This document shows positions 10,331 to 20,545 of a DNA stretch of 64,000 nucleotides, piece by piece. The notes beneath the pieces were generated by a model that saw only the letters and a list, made by a program, of their open reading frames with translations, did no database searches and was not told the DNA's origin. Every line of letters begins with the position of its first letter. Within the stretch, counting starts at the first letter, position 1. This DNA is from Petrolisthes cinctipes (Eukaryota; Arthropoda; Malacostraca; Decapoda; Porcellanidae), in contig JAWQEG010001311.1 in assembly GCA_033782935.1 (NCBI GenBank), positions 228,501 through 292,500 of the forward strand. The letters are read 5' to 3'. The position numbers and the translations under genes are program-made.

Positions 10331-12179
10331 ATATCTATCTATCTATCTATAGCTCTGACGCCTCGCTCCCTCCGGGAACTCCCCCCAAGGGGGTGGCCAC
10401 GGCAGAAGTGTCTCCAGTTCTCCCTGTTCCAACACTCCCTCCTTACTTGGTCCATCCCTACTCTACCCCTCACGTTTCTCTCCTTTACATACTCTTCCAC
10501 TCTGTTCTGCCATCTGACCGGAGGTCTGCCTCTCACACCAGGTCCTACAACTTCACTTCCATACACCTTCTTTACAAACTCCTCGCCTTGCATTCTCTCT
10601 ACATGTCCAAACCATCTCAATGTATCACGTTTCACTCTCTCAACCACTCCACACTCAATGCCAATTGCCTTCTCACTCATACCACATCTCTCATACACAC
10701 TCTCATTACTTTCTCCATCCCATCTAGTAAGTCCACATGCTCCTCTCAAGTAACTCATTTCCACAGCACCTATTCTAGACTGATGCGCCCTACTCCATGT
10801 CCATGTCTCCGACGCATATGTCAGTGTTGGCAGGATTATACTATTTCGTAGTCCCCTTTTCACTTCCATACTCACACTTCTACCCTTCATAATCCTTCCC
10901 AGTGATCCTATGACCTGTCTACCCTTCACTGCTCTCTCCCTAATTTCTCCTTCCATACTTCCATGTTTACACATAACTGTACCCAGGTACTTAAACTCCT
11001 TCACTTCCTCCATCCTCTCGCCCCTCAGAGTTATCTCACACTTCGTCCCAGTTGGTACAGCCACTCTGTAAGGTGTAGCAAAGTCAATCACTTCAGTTTC
11101 TGCTCTTTCAAATACCATCACTTTACTTTTATCTACATTCACCTTCAATTTCCTTCGTTTACACACAGACTGAAATTCGTCCACCACTCTCTGTAAATTC
11201 CTTTCATTCTCAGCCATCAGCACAGTGTCATCCGCAAACAAACTTGCCACCAGGGACCAATTTGCTTCATTCAGCCTCAACTTCACCCCCAGACCATTCA
11301 CTTTGGCTTTCACCTCTCTCATACAACCATCCATATATATATTGAACAACCATGGTGACATAACACACCCCTGTCTCAGCCCTACACTAATATTAAAACT
11401 CTCACTTAGATCACCCTCTACCCGTACACATGCTTTTGCATCTGCATAAAAAGCCTCAATACCTTTCAGCAAAGGCCCCCCAACACCATAAATTCTCAAC
11501 ACCTCTGTCATAGCTTTCCTATCAACTCTATCGTATGCCTTCTCCAAATCCATGAAGGCAGCATACAACTTCTTAACCTTCCCAATATATTTCTCAACTA
11601 TTGATTTTAATGCAAATATTTGGTCCACACATCCTCTACCCTTTCTGAACCCTCCCTGCTCCTCACTAACTTTATTCCCTGTTACTTCAACCAGTCTTTC
11701 AGTAAGAACCTTCCAGTAAACCTTCCCCGGTACACTAAGAAGACTTATTCCCCTATAGCTACCACACTCATCCTTACTGCCCTTCCCCTTATACAAAGGT
11801 ACAATTATGGCTCTCCTCCAATCCTCTGGCACCTCTCCCTGCCTCCACGCCAATGTACATATAAGCCATAAATATCTTGGTAATAAAGAACAACATGTGT
11901 TTAATTTTGCTGCACCTCATAATAATAATAATAATAATAAATATCTTGGTAATAAAGAACAACACGTGTATGATTTTGCAGCACCTCATAATAATAATAA
12001 TAATAATAATAAATATCTTGGTAATGAAGAACAACACGTGTATGATTTTGCAGCACCTTATAATAATAATTGAGGGGGTTGAGTTGACGTAAGGCGTTGT
12101 TGTATGATTATATTTTGATATGATGCCGATTTATTTGCACGATGGAAGGAAAGTGTCGGGGTATATTTGATTGTGGCTG
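10135..12179. mobile_element. TA-flanked element with CAG-type TIRs and internal 60-bp tandem repeats
   Basis: The ends start CAGCCACAATCAAATAT at 10135 and, as the reverse complement, at 12179, matching over about 41 bp with a few differences. TA flanks both sides (10133-10134 and 12180-12181), as expected for Tc1/mariner/pogo-type insertion. The interior has a ~60-bp unit, AAATATCTTGGTAATAAAGA plus ACAACACGTGTATG, followed by (TAA)n. Two units lie before and three after an RTE retrotransposon inserted at about 10335-11872. No transposase is present, so this is a MITE-like element. Isolated ends of the same family occur near 2354 and 13083. Confidence 0.75.
10339..11853 (-). CDS. RTE-clade reverse transcriptase, 5'-truncated
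   Basis: The single open frame of 504 residues covers most of an RTE-type non-LTR RT. Motifs in order: YRGISLLSVPGKVYWKVL, GFRKGRGCVDQIFAL (residues about 68-83), FMDLEKAYDRVDR, GLRQGCVMSPWLFNIYMDG, and the catalytic FADD in SLFADDTVLMAE (about 210-213). A thumb/C-terminal region follows with KEFKYLGTVM, LRWFGHVERM and ENWRHFCRGHPLGGSS. The APE endonuclease and RT N-terminus are missing, so translation could not start at a native initiator. The 3' end carries a (CTAT)n-type tail (10328-10352), typical of RTE. No stop or frameshift is visible, so insertion is recent relative to the other LINEs. Confidence 0.93.
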   Translation of the reverse strand: MAWRQGEVPEDWRRAIIVPLYKGKGSKDECGSYRGISLLSVPGKVYWKVLTERLVEVTGNKVSEEQGGFRKGRGCVDQIFALKSIVEKYIGKVKKLYAAFMDLEKAYDRVDRKAMTEVLRIYGVGGPLLKGIEAFYADAKACVRVEGDLSESFNISVGLRQGCVMSPWLFNIYMDGCMREVKAKVNGLGVKLRLNEANWSLVASLFADDTVLMAENERNLQRVVDEFQSVCKRRKLKVNVDKSKVMVFERAETEVIDFATPYRVAVPTGTKCEITLRGERMEEVKEFKYLGTVMCKHGSMEGEIRERAVKGRQVIGSLGRIMKGRSVSMEVKRGLRNSIILPTLTYASETWTWSRAHQSRIGAVEMSYLRGACGLTRWDGESNESVYERCGMSEKAIGIECGVVERVKRDTLRWFGHVERMQGEEFVKKVYGSEVVGPGVRGRPPVRWQNRVEEYVKERNVRGRVGMDQVRRECWNRENWRHFCRGHPLGGSSRRERGVRAIDR

Positions 12180-12515
12180 TACAGTATATAAGCCTACAGT
12201 ACTCTTTAGGTCATTGTTATGTAATTTTAAGTATATATGGTCTATAAAATCTGAATGGCTGTTCTTTTCATCAAATATTACATCAGAATACTATTGACAA
12301 ATAATATTGTAGATAACAGAAACAGATTATAATTACTCATTTTAAATATTATGCATGAATGTTATTAAAGTATGGATGTTTTAGCAATTAGGTCGATCTT
12401 TAAATCTGTCGTAAATATTAGGTTGTGGATAATTTATTATGTAATTTGCCTATAATGCATATACCAAGCAAGGTTTCTTTTATTCTCAAGTACACTCGTG
12501 ATACGTAATTTCTGA
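12180..12515. other. AT-rich spacer without genes
   Basis: No coding signal is visible. The last part (12488-12515) is the left end of a small inverted-repeat element that continues into the palindrome arm. Confidence 0.6.
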
Positions 12516-12664
12516 CCAGAGATGAATGGCACACACACACACATACCCTGCATTCGAACTCAGCCTCTATAGGTGTACTGGGTGGGGAAATGAACAATAC
12601 CAGGCGATTCGAAGCTTTCTGCTGCTCACACTCTGGTCAGAAATTGTGTATCACGAGTGTACTT
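12488..12664. mobile_element. Small inverted-repeat element (177 bp)
   Basis: AAGTACACTCGTGATACG begins at 12488, and its inverted copy ends at 12664. The match extends about 33 bp, through TTTCTGACCAGAG. A short (AC)n and a unique middle separate the ends. In the left palindrome arm only one half (about 2779-2922) is present, because the arm stops at the Harbinger-like element. Confidence 0.6.
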
Positions 12665-14553
12665 TAGCCACAAGGACTTTATTAGTATTACTATAGGAGG
12701 ACGGACCACTCTTATACGAGTTTTGGTCGTCGCGGTACAGCAGAGCCACCTAGCGGCTGATAGGAATCACTAACAGCTGCTCCTTGACTTTCACAGGAGC
12801 GGTGGGAGTTTTTTTGCAGTTTTTGGTTGGTTATGATTGATTTTTTTTACTGGAACCAGCACCTTTAAATGGAATAATTAAGTACTTATCATTATTCCGC
12901 TTTTCAAAAATACTGAAACGCGAATATTTACATAATTAAAGTAGCAACTTAAGCTACCAAGTACAGATTGAATTGATTGTCATAGTTATACCTAAAGTAT
13001 ACTGTAAGTATACTGTATAAGGTGGTAATACTGTATACGATGGAAGGAAAGTGTCGGTGGATATTTGATTGTGGCTGTACAATATGTTTTTTTTAAACAA
13101 TATATTAGGGTTTTATCGTAAATATTATCGTAATTCATTATGTAGTTTGACCAAAATGAATATAATTATTTATTCTATAGCCATATAATTAGCACCAAAG
13201 GTCGTGGGCGCTACTAATAAAGAAAATCAGTCTTAAATATTAATGAGGTTCGATAAAGGGAAGCAGACGGGAACTAAAGTGATGATTCCCCCCGGCCGCT
13301 AGAGGCGCCACCGTCACAGCCAGCCACAACGATGACACTAAAATAAACACAGAGTAGTCTATCCTTCTCTCAGGACCAAAATAAACCCAGAGTGATTTAT
13401 CCTTCTCCCTGGACTAATAAAATCCTCGGCAAGTCACTCAATCAGTGTTGCTAGGTGCTGGAAAACTTATCTGTTTTTAGATAGTTTTGAAGTCCACACA
13501 AGGAAATTATATAAAGATAATAATATTAAAAGATTGTTTAAGAGTAATCAGGTTAATTTCTACCAGATGATGAAATACCAAAATGACCGTCAATGTTCAA
13601 GAGTAAAGAGAGAATTATTGAGGTAAATAGGGAAATTCTGATGTTGAAGTTGTGGGTATAATGCCAAATAGATCTGGCAACACTGGCGTACTGACAGTGA
13701 AGCAGTATTGCCAAGTATGGACAATTAGAAGTACCAATTGGGATATTATATTAATTAAGATTGTTTAGGAGTAAAATTTCTACCAGACGAAATTTCAAGA
13801 ATAAAATAATGGTAAATATAAATAATAATAAAGAATAATGGTAAATATAAACAGGAAAATTATTGAGGTAAAAAAAAAAGGGAAATTCTGATGATATTGA
13901 AGTTGAGGGTATGATGCCAAATAGATCTGGCAACACTGACAGTAAGACCTCCTCTGATCTGGCAACACTGCAGAGAATCCAACACGATAAAAATGTAAGT
14001 AAACAAAAAAAAATCAGTCATAGTAAATACGATGATGTGCCGGTACGATGGTGTGCGGCTCTATGGACACACAACAGAGCCATCGTACCGGTACCATGCA
14101 TCGTATACACTATGGATCTTCTTGCATAACGCCTTAATTATTGTTATAAGAGTAAATGTGTGAATTTTTTAGTTCGTGGTCATACTAACTAAGATGGCTA
14201 CTCGGTGTGTTGGTTTGTAAGCTTCCCAACCAACCACACTTGTATTAGGCTTCATTATTTTAGGGTTGATTTCATAGTGGTATTGGTTTGTAAGCTTCCT
14301 AACCAACCACACGACCCTATACAACGTCCATTTAGGGTCAATTCCTCAGTGGTATTATTGGTTTGTAAGCTTCCCAACCAACCACACTTGTAAGGCTTCA
14401 TTATTTTACGGTCAATAAACACAGTGGTATTGGTTTGTAAGCTTCCCAACAAACCACACAGATGCTTACAGATGATCTTCTGGAAGAGGCTCTATTGGTG
14501 AGCCTGTACTTTCAGCTCCACTTCATTCCTATTACTCATTTGCCCTATAGAAG
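12516..14553 (-). repeat. Right arm of the long palindrome
   Basis: This is the inverted copy of 886-2923. It includes the four AAGCTTCCCAACC repeats (14205-14460), the CCGGTACGATGG hairpin (about 14035-14100) and the GTGTTGCCAGATC words. At 14541-14560 the sequence runs TGCCCTATAGAAG then TATTTTTG with no LTR, so this arm preserves the empty site for the LTR at 1-885. Similarity to the left arm probably continues past 14553, but its partner lies outside the window. Confidence 0.9.
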
Positions 14554-14625
14554 TATTTTTGTTCTTGATTGTCCCAAAACTTATCTAATTGTTTGGTATT
14601 TATTGGAAGAATTACCGTTTTGTAG

Positions 14626-14930
14626 CAGTGTTGCCAGATCCGGCTAGATCCCCGTATTTAGCCCCGGTCATTTCCTGTACTTTACCGCGGTTATTTCCCG
14701 GTAGTTTGCCCAGGTTAGGTCCCGGTAGTTTGCTGTGGTCTAGGTTTGGTCAGGTAAGGTCAGGCTAATTTCAAAATGCCCCATTTGAATATGCCCTATC
14801 TTGGAAATAGGGCATTTGTGGAGGAAGTGCCATAGAATAAAATAGTCTTAGAATGGTCTAAATAAGTGGGTAATGAAGGGAGAAAAACCGTACACAATAA
14901 CGGTAATTCTTTCAATATTTACCAATTGTT
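14626..14930 (+). repeat. Interspersed repeat beginning CAGTGTTGCCAGATCCGG
   Basis: The sequence holds GCCCCGGTCATTTCCTGTAC, a TTTACCGCGGTTATTTCCC block, GGTTAGGTCC-type words, then GCCCTATCTTGGAAATAGGG and ends near TAATTCTTTCAATATT. Reverse-complement copies lie at 22617-22935 and 23530-23845. The outer flank (TTTTGTAG before CAGTG) is also shared in inverted form at 22919-22935. The right boundary abuts the 3' end of a CR1-like LINE. Class unknown; it behaves like a MITE or satellite-bearing repeat and includes TTAGG-like pentamers. Confidence 0.7.
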
Positions 14931-15852
14931 TTTCAAATGAAACCACTGATTTCTGGTTTATGACCCACTCTGGCAGAGAGTTCCACATATCTATTACTCT
15001 GCAGAGAAAAGAGTATTTCCTCAAGTTCATTCGTGATCTTGGTTTAAATAATTTTCTAGAATTTCCTCGTGTAATACTCTCTTCCCGTTCTTGAAAAACT
15101 TTCTCGCTGCATTCCTTGTCATACAGTCCATTGATAAATTTAAATGTTTCAATCATGTCGCCTCTCCATCTTCTATATGACAGTGTTGGTAGATTAAATG
15201 TTTTTAGCCTCTCCTCATATGACAAGTTCTTCATATTGGGCAGGAGTTTAGTTGCTCTTCTTTGGACATTTTCAACTGCCTCAATGTCCTTAAAAAGATA
15301 GGGATTCCACACCTGATTTGCGTATTCCAGATGAGGGCGGAGAAGAGCAATGAAAAGATATTTAAACATTTCTGCATTTAAGCTGGTGAAAGTTCTTCTT
15401 ATAATGCCAACAATCTTATTACCTTTGTTTATTTTCTCTGAGAGATTTTCTGAAAATTTCAATTTGTCGTCAATAATTACTCCAATATCCTTTTCAGCTC
15501 TTGACCTTTCTATTAAATTTTCAAGATGATACTCTCTCTCTCTCTCTCTTTCTTCAGATCCACCAATTCTCATTTACCTCGTCTTATCTGAATAAAAACT
15601 CAATAACCATTTTTCTGTCCAATGTTTCATATCTTCTAAATCTTCTTGGAGTTTTATATGGTCATCATCATTTGCCATAGTTCAAAAAATTTTAGTGTCA
15701 TTAGCATACAAATATATATCACTTTTGTTTCCATCACAACACAACTAGGCAGGTCATTGATATAAACAACAAATAGTAATGGTCCCAAGACTGAGCCCTG
15801 AGGTACCCCACTGACCACATCACTCCATTCCATAGCCTCTCCATTCACTATT
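14925..15852 (-). pseudogene. CR1-like LINE copy 2: RT palm and C-terminus
   Basis: Reading right to left, NGEAMEWSDVVSGVPQGS and VLGPLLFVVYINDLPS (RT motif B region, 15654-15848) are followed by a frameshift in the FADD-equivalent region. KLQEDLEDMKHWTEKWLLSF comes next, then a frame at 15573-14848 with KDIGVIIDDKLKFSENL, RPHLEYANQVWNPYLFKD, VQRRATKLLP and YEERLKTFNLPTLSYRR. An (AG)n run (15535-15553) inserts Glu-Arg repeats. The final ~20 residues are read-through into the neighbouring repeat, so the 3' end of the LINE is near 14925. The first part joins 17430-18440 across an RTE insertion. Confidence 0.88.
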
Positions 15853-16197
15853 CTATGTATCTATCTATAGCTCTGATGCCTCGTTGCCTCCATGAACTCC
15901 CCCCAAGGGTGTGGCCACGGCAGAAGTGCCTCCAGTTCTCTCTGTTCCAACACTCCCTCCTTACTTGTTCAAGCCCTACTCTGCTTCTCACGTTTCTCTC
16001 CTTTACATACTCTTCCACTCTGTTCCAACACTCCCTCCTTACTTGTTCAAGCCCTCCTCTGTCCCTCATGTTTCTCTCCTTTACATACTCTTCCACTCTG
16101 TTCTGCCATCTAACCGGAGGTCTGCCTCTCACACCAGGTGCCACAACTTCACTTCCATACACCTTCTTTACAAACTCCTCACTTTACATTCTCTCTA
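15853..16197 (-). pseudogene. RTE copy 2, C-terminal part (first segment)
   Basis: It matches the C-terminus of the RTE at 10339-11853: VYGSEV, RGRPPVRWQNRVEEYVKER, then RENWRHFCRGHTLGGSS and a CTATGTATCTATCTATAG tail at 15853-15870. A 75-bp stretch encoding RVEEYVKERN-RECWN is duplicated in tandem. The tail abuts a CR1 LINE, so this RTE inserted into CR1. It continues at 17246 after a MITE. Confidence 0.88.
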
Positions 16198-17245
16198 CAG
16201 TGGGATCTCGCATCTAGCGAGTTCTCAACTTGCGAATTCGTATCTGGCGACACCATACAACCTCTACCCATATTCGTTTCTAGCAAACAAAATTCCCATC
16301 TGGCGAAATAAATATGTAAGAAAATTAAAAAATAATAATAATAAATTCGAGGGCGGCAGATTTACCGCCACGGCGGCTACCTGTATTTTGTTTATCGTGT
16401 GACGTCACGTCACCACCCACGCGGCCAGTCGGCCACTCCTAGTCCTTCCCCAATTTAAAAACTCAGTCTCCGTCTTTGTCACGCACGTGTGAGATCTCTC
16501 TTGACCCGCTCCGACCTTAAGCGTGAGGAGAAGAATGCAGATGAAAGAATTACAAAATTAATTCAAGCATCAAGAGAGGCGGGAGAGAGTGGTGGTGAGC
16601 GGGAGACAAGTGAGGAGGGAGGCTGTGGCACGCTGCACTAGCTTGTCCCTTCGCCTCAGATACCAGCAGTTCGTCACTTCATTCATTACTCACGAGTAAA
16701 TAGTGAATCCTGTATTTAATTATTTCTTCTTGAATTCATGTTGTGTATCACTTTGTGTACAACATAATGAAAATTATGCGATATCATAGACAAAAGTATA
16801 TAAAATATAGATAATAATTAAAAAAAAAAAATTCCCATTTGGCAGGCGAGAGAGCGTGAACAGTGGTGAGGAGGGCGAGGGTGGTGGTGGTAACATGGAC
16901 AAGGGAGGAGGGGAGGGGAAAGGAGAGGTTGCTTGAGTGAGGAGGTGGCTGCCAGTCCGTCCATCCCTCCACCAAATGGACATTCGTCACACTTACACAC
17001 TTTATCACTCAAATTACAATACCACTCATAATTTTTTCTTTGTTATATATTGTGCATCACTTTGTGTTTATTTAAATGGAAATTAAAATGTTATAGGCGA
17101 AAATAAAGTAAATAAAATGAAGATCGGCAATTTTCACCTCACCTATTATAATTTTCCTCATTAGTTTATGTATTCGCATCTAGCGAATTCACATCTAGCG
17201 CCGTTTTTTTGGCACCAATTACTCGCTAGATGCGAGATCCCACTG
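16198..17245. mobile_element. pogo/Tigger-like MITE with TA duplication
   Basis: A perfect 25-bp terminal inverted repeat starts CAGTGGGATCTCGCATCTAG and contains CGAGT. TA flanks both ends (16196-16197 and 17246-17247). The RTE copy at 10339-11853 shows the uninterrupted target CTCTACATGTCC, which proves the insertion. Short echoes of the ends (CATCTAGCGAATTC, TATCTGGCGA, CATCTGGCGA) recur subterminally at 16235-16305 and 17170-17205. The 1048-bp element has no transposase frame. Its middle (16330-17160) contains AT-rich DNA, one purine-rich block (16850-16950) and nothing coding. Confidence 0.92.
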
Positions 17246-17435
17246 TACATGTCCAAACCATCTCAATGTATTACGTTTCACTCTCTCAACCACTCAATGC
17301 CAATTGCCTTCTCACTCATACCACACCTCTCATATACACACTCATTACTTTCTCCATCCCACCTAGTAAGTCCACATGCTCCTCTCAAGTAACTCATTCC
17401 ACAGCACCTATTCTAGACTGATGAGCCTTACTCCA
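17246..17435 (-). pseudogene. RTE copy 2, continuation
   Basis: This resumes the RTE sequence exactly after the MITE (ACATGTCCAAACCATCTC, compare 10600-10620) and runs to about 17435, where the CR1 frame restarts (RNQRALHG). Small deletions relative to the 10339 copy, for example ACTCCACACTCAATGCC shortened to ACTCAATGCC, show that it is dead. Confidence 0.85.
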
Positions 17436-18440
17436 TGTAGGGCTCTTTGATTTCTATTACCTAAGAATGCCTTAATCCAGTCCAAATAATTGCCTTCTAT
17501 ACCACAGCAGGAGATCTTTTCCAATAACCTTTTATGTGGAACTCTATCAAAAGCCTTCATAAAATCACAATAAATTACATGTACAGAATTCCCTTGATCT
17601 AAAGCCTTCGTCCACTCATCCAACACCTTTATAAGTTGTAATACAGTAGATCTCCCTGGTATAAAGCCATACTGTTTATCACTGAGCAAGTTGTATTTCC
17701 TCAAGTGAGCCATCATCTCCTCTCTAATTAGTGTCTCCATACATTTACATATAATGTTTGTCAGACTCACAGGTCTATCATTTCCCGGGTCCCTTTTATC
17801 ACCTTTTTTAAATATTGCTGTGATATTTGCAATCTTCCAATCAGTGGGCAATTGCTGTGTGCTGAACGAGCATTCAAAGAGAATAACCAGTGGCTCTAAG
17901 ATCTCCTTCATTATCTCCTTCACTATCCTTGGGTGTATCCCATCTGGTCCTGGTGATTTATCCTTCTTCATTTTCTGTATTACTTTCTGAATTTTCTCCT
18001 TGGTAATGTTAAGACTTTGCAGAGGTGGTACTACCTGCACTCTTCCCCTTGGAGAGTCTCCATCAGATTCAGTGACAAACACATTGGCAAATTGTCTAGA
18101 GAGAACCTTTGCTTTTTCTCTGTCACTTACTGTGGTCTCTGCTTTATTGTGGTCTGTATACAATTCTGATATCATGCCTTTGGTGTTCATTTTTGACTGA
18201 ACATATTTCCAAAAAACCTTCGGGTTTTCTTTTACAAGTGTAGCAACTTCCAGTTCCTTGTTCTTCACTGCTTTTCTTGTTTCTCTTTTCACCTGATTGT
18301 TAACTCTACTCTCCTATATTCTTTACTGATTTCAGCATACTGACTCTTCTCCATATAGTTTTCAGAATTTTCAAGTTTGTTCATTTGTTCCCATAATCTT
18401 TGCTTCCTCTTTATCTTGTTCCATAGCTTCCTGTTCATTG
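17430..18440 (-). pseudogene. CR1-like LINE copy 2: pre-RT linker and RT fingers/palm
   Basis: The longest frame (18292-17408) has the linker VKENPKVFWKYVQSKM, then MKKDKSPGPDGIHPRIVKE (RT motif 0-1), DWKIANITAIFKKGDKRDP, and DKQYGFIPGRSTVLQLI. It also has YCDFMKAFDRVPHKRLLEK (motif A) and IKAFLGNRNQRALHG. Upstream, in another frame up to about 18440, MNRKLWNKIKRKQRLWEQM is recognisable. The protein stops where an RTE element inserted and resumes at 15852. Endonuclease and ORF1 of this copy are absent; the 5' side ends at a MITE (18448). Confidence 0.9.
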
Positions 18441-18447
18441 GCAAGTT

Positions 18448-18761
18448 CAGTTAATTCTCATTTTACACTGGGATGATGTATGTGAAATAGTGTGTGTAAT
18501 GAATGTATGTACTGTAAACACTTATTGTACACTATATTAAACACCCATAATACCAGTGTACTGTACAATGAGGGTTTTCTGTACACAGTTTCATTACACA
18601 CCCATAATACCAGTGTACTGTACAATGAGGGTTTTCTGTACACAGTTTCATTACACACACTACATTACACATCCAATATACAAGTGTACTGTACAATGAA
18701 GGTTTTTTGTACACAGTTTCATTACACACCCAATATACAAGTGTAAAATGAGAATTAACTG
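18448..18761. mobile_element. MITE, AATTCTCATTTTACACT family, copy 1
   Basis: The termini are CAGTTAATTCTCATTTTACA at 18448 and its inverse at 18761. The inside is a tandem unit of about 60 bp (CCAGTGTACTGTACAATGAG, GGTTTTCTGTACACAG, TTTCATTACACA) in three copies. Unlike copy 2 at 20827-21099, this copy has no TA duplication: GTT precedes and TGG follows. The two flanks are different parts of CR1 ORF2, so it sits at a rearrangement point or has lost its original flanks. Confidence 0.75.
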
Positions 18762-19312
18762 TGGGGGACTGTATCAAATGCTTTCCTTAGATCACAATAA
18801 GCCACATCCACTACCCATCCTCTATCTATAGACTCAGTCCACTTATCAATACTTATATCAGCTGCAATACTGTTGACCTCCTTGGTAAGAAACCATACTG
18901 TTTTTTGCTGAACAAGTTGTTACCTGACATGTGCTTTATGATACTGGTCTGTAGTTGTTGTTGAAGTTCCTCAAGGTGTCTGGCCGAGCAGCCCCCCTGA
19001 GCTCCTGAGGAAGGTCATGGCCTGAACCGGGCTTTCCCACAGTGCCCTCAGAGAGTGTATGTTGTGTTGTTGGTGAGTGTGGTTGTGGTCTGTAGTTACT
19101 GGGGTCACTCTTATATCTCCCCTTTTTAAATATTGCAGTAATATTTGCTGTTTTCCACTCCTGGGGAACTTGATATCTTTCCAAAGAGTTGTTAAAAATA
19201 ATCCACAGTGGTTCCACCAGCACCTCAGCAACTTCCAATATAACTCTTAGGTGGAGTGTGTCTGGTCCGGGGGATTTATTACGCTTTAACTTTTTCAGTG
19301 TTTTCAGTATAC
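18762..19312 (-). pseudogene. CR1-like LINE copy 1: RT fragment
   Basis: On the minus strand KLKRNKSPGPDTLHLRVI is followed by EPLWIIFNNSLERYQVPQEW, KTANITAIFKKG and DPSNYRP. After a ~120-bp insertion come KKQYGFLPRRSTVLQL and VAYCDLRKAFDTVPH, where the copy stops at the MITE. These are RT motifs 0-3 and A. The YxDD block and C-terminus are missing. Sequence differs clearly from copy 2, so this is a second element of the same clade. Confidence 0.82.
18965..19090. mobile_element. Short insertion in LINE RT with direct-repeat flanks
   Basis: GGTCTGTAGTTGTTG (about 18950) and GGTCTGTAGTTACTG (about 19088) flank about 125 bp of unrelated sequence (CTGGCCGAGCAGCCCCCCTG and onward) that interrupts the RT reading frame. 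The flanks look like a target duplication of about 12 bp. The insert has no recognised promoter boxes and could be a truncated SINE. Confidence 0.5.
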
Positions 19313-19562
19313 GAGGCGTCTATTTACATAACGAGATAAGCGACACAATTCAAGTTTTGAGAAAAATGGGTTTAAAGTTTAACATCTGTGTACAAAAGGT
19401 TATAATCTCTCTATTTATACTTCATTTTAAGCCTTATTAGAAACTCCAAAAGGGGATATGGACTTCACCACGTAAATTGTAGATGTTTACTAGGGGGGGA
19501 AGACAGTGCTAACTCAATTTAACCAGAGGTGGTGTTTATCCCGTTATGCAAATAGACGCCTC
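19313..19562. mobile_element. 250-bp MITE with GAGGCGTCTATTT ends
   Basis: GAGGCGTCTATTTACATAAC at 19313 is inverted at 19562 (GAGGCGTCTATTTGCATAAC) with one mismatch over about 20 bp. It splits the CR1 copy 1 frame between the linker (19563-19990) and the RT. No target duplication is obvious and there is no coding content. Confidence 0.75.
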
Positions 19563-20344
19563 AATTATTATTATATATTATCTTCCCTTGATATTTCCAT
19601 AATTGACAATGGTTTTTCTTGTCTCACTTTCAATTCTGGCACAGCTCCTTGCGGTTCGTTCATAAATACTGATGAAAAAAAACTCGGCTAACTCTTGTGC
19701 CTTCTCCTTGTCACTCGTTGTGTTGTTATTTTTGTCACCTCCCATATATAATTCTGTGATCCCAGATACTGTCTTCGTCTTAGAGTTAACGTACTTCCAG
19801 AATATCTTTGGATTGCTTTTTACATTTTGTGGTATTGTTTGTTCCTTTGCTTTAACTTCTCTCCTAGTTTCTTTCCTTACTTGGTTATTTAAATGTCTGT
19901 ACTCAACATTGCACTCTCTGATATTCCCTATTCCCACTGTCTGTTATTTCTTTCTGCCATTTTCCTCAATCGTTACTTTGCTTTTTCTTAATCTTTGCCC
20001 TCAGTTTCCTATTCATGGGTAAATTCACTGTTTAAGGTTTTCCTTGATTCCCTTTCCTTAAACATTCTGCATGGTATACAATCACTGATAACTTCCTACA
20101 ATTTAGTTATAAATTTATTCCACATGTCATCGATGTCTTCAGTATTCAAGTGGTCTTTCCAGTCTATATTTAGTTTCTCCTTCATTTCTAAATAATTTCC
20201 TCTTTCATATAAATACACCTTCTTCTTTGTCTTCCTTATCTGTGGTTCTATATCACAATGAAAAGTTATGCAGGCATGATCACTTTTTCCGAGGGGGCTG
20301 TCTACTTCAATCCCCTCTACTCTTACGTCATCGTCAGTAAACAC
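19563..20344 (-). pseudogene. CR1-like LINE copy 1: endonuclease C-terminus and linker
   Basis: The frame at 20344-20096 contains TDDDVRVEGIEVDSPLGKSD and HACI, the SDH motif that ends an APE-type endonuclease, then basic sequence. The frame at 19937-19578 contains NQVRKETRREVKAKEQ, KSNPKIFWKYVNSKTK and SDKEKAQELAEFF, the linker that precedes RT. Frames are broken between them (about 19940-20095). Confidence 0.8.
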
Positions 20345-20545
20345 AAGTGACGTGTATAAATAAGGTGTGGGTCATCTAGTGGGACAGAAGAGAAGCTACG
20401 GTACCAACATCACCACCATGAAGCTCCATTGTCTCATCTAGTGCGACACCCAATAATCTCGGGGCCTCACAAGAGTCACGGGCTACTGACACCCTACAGC
20501 CCCGAGGTTGAGGTATAGAAAAAAAAAATAAAAATAAAATCCACT
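20345..20545 (+). mobile_element. SINE-like insertion with A-rich tail
   Basis: A roughly 200-bp GC-richer block (GTCATCTAGTGGGACAGA; CTCATCTAGTGCGACACC; GCCCCGAGGTTGAGGTATAG) ends in AAAAAAAAAATAAAAATAAA at 20520-20540. It separates two halves of the CR1 endonuclease frame. The tail orientation implies plus strand. Target duplication and box A/B are not clear. Confidence 0.55.
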
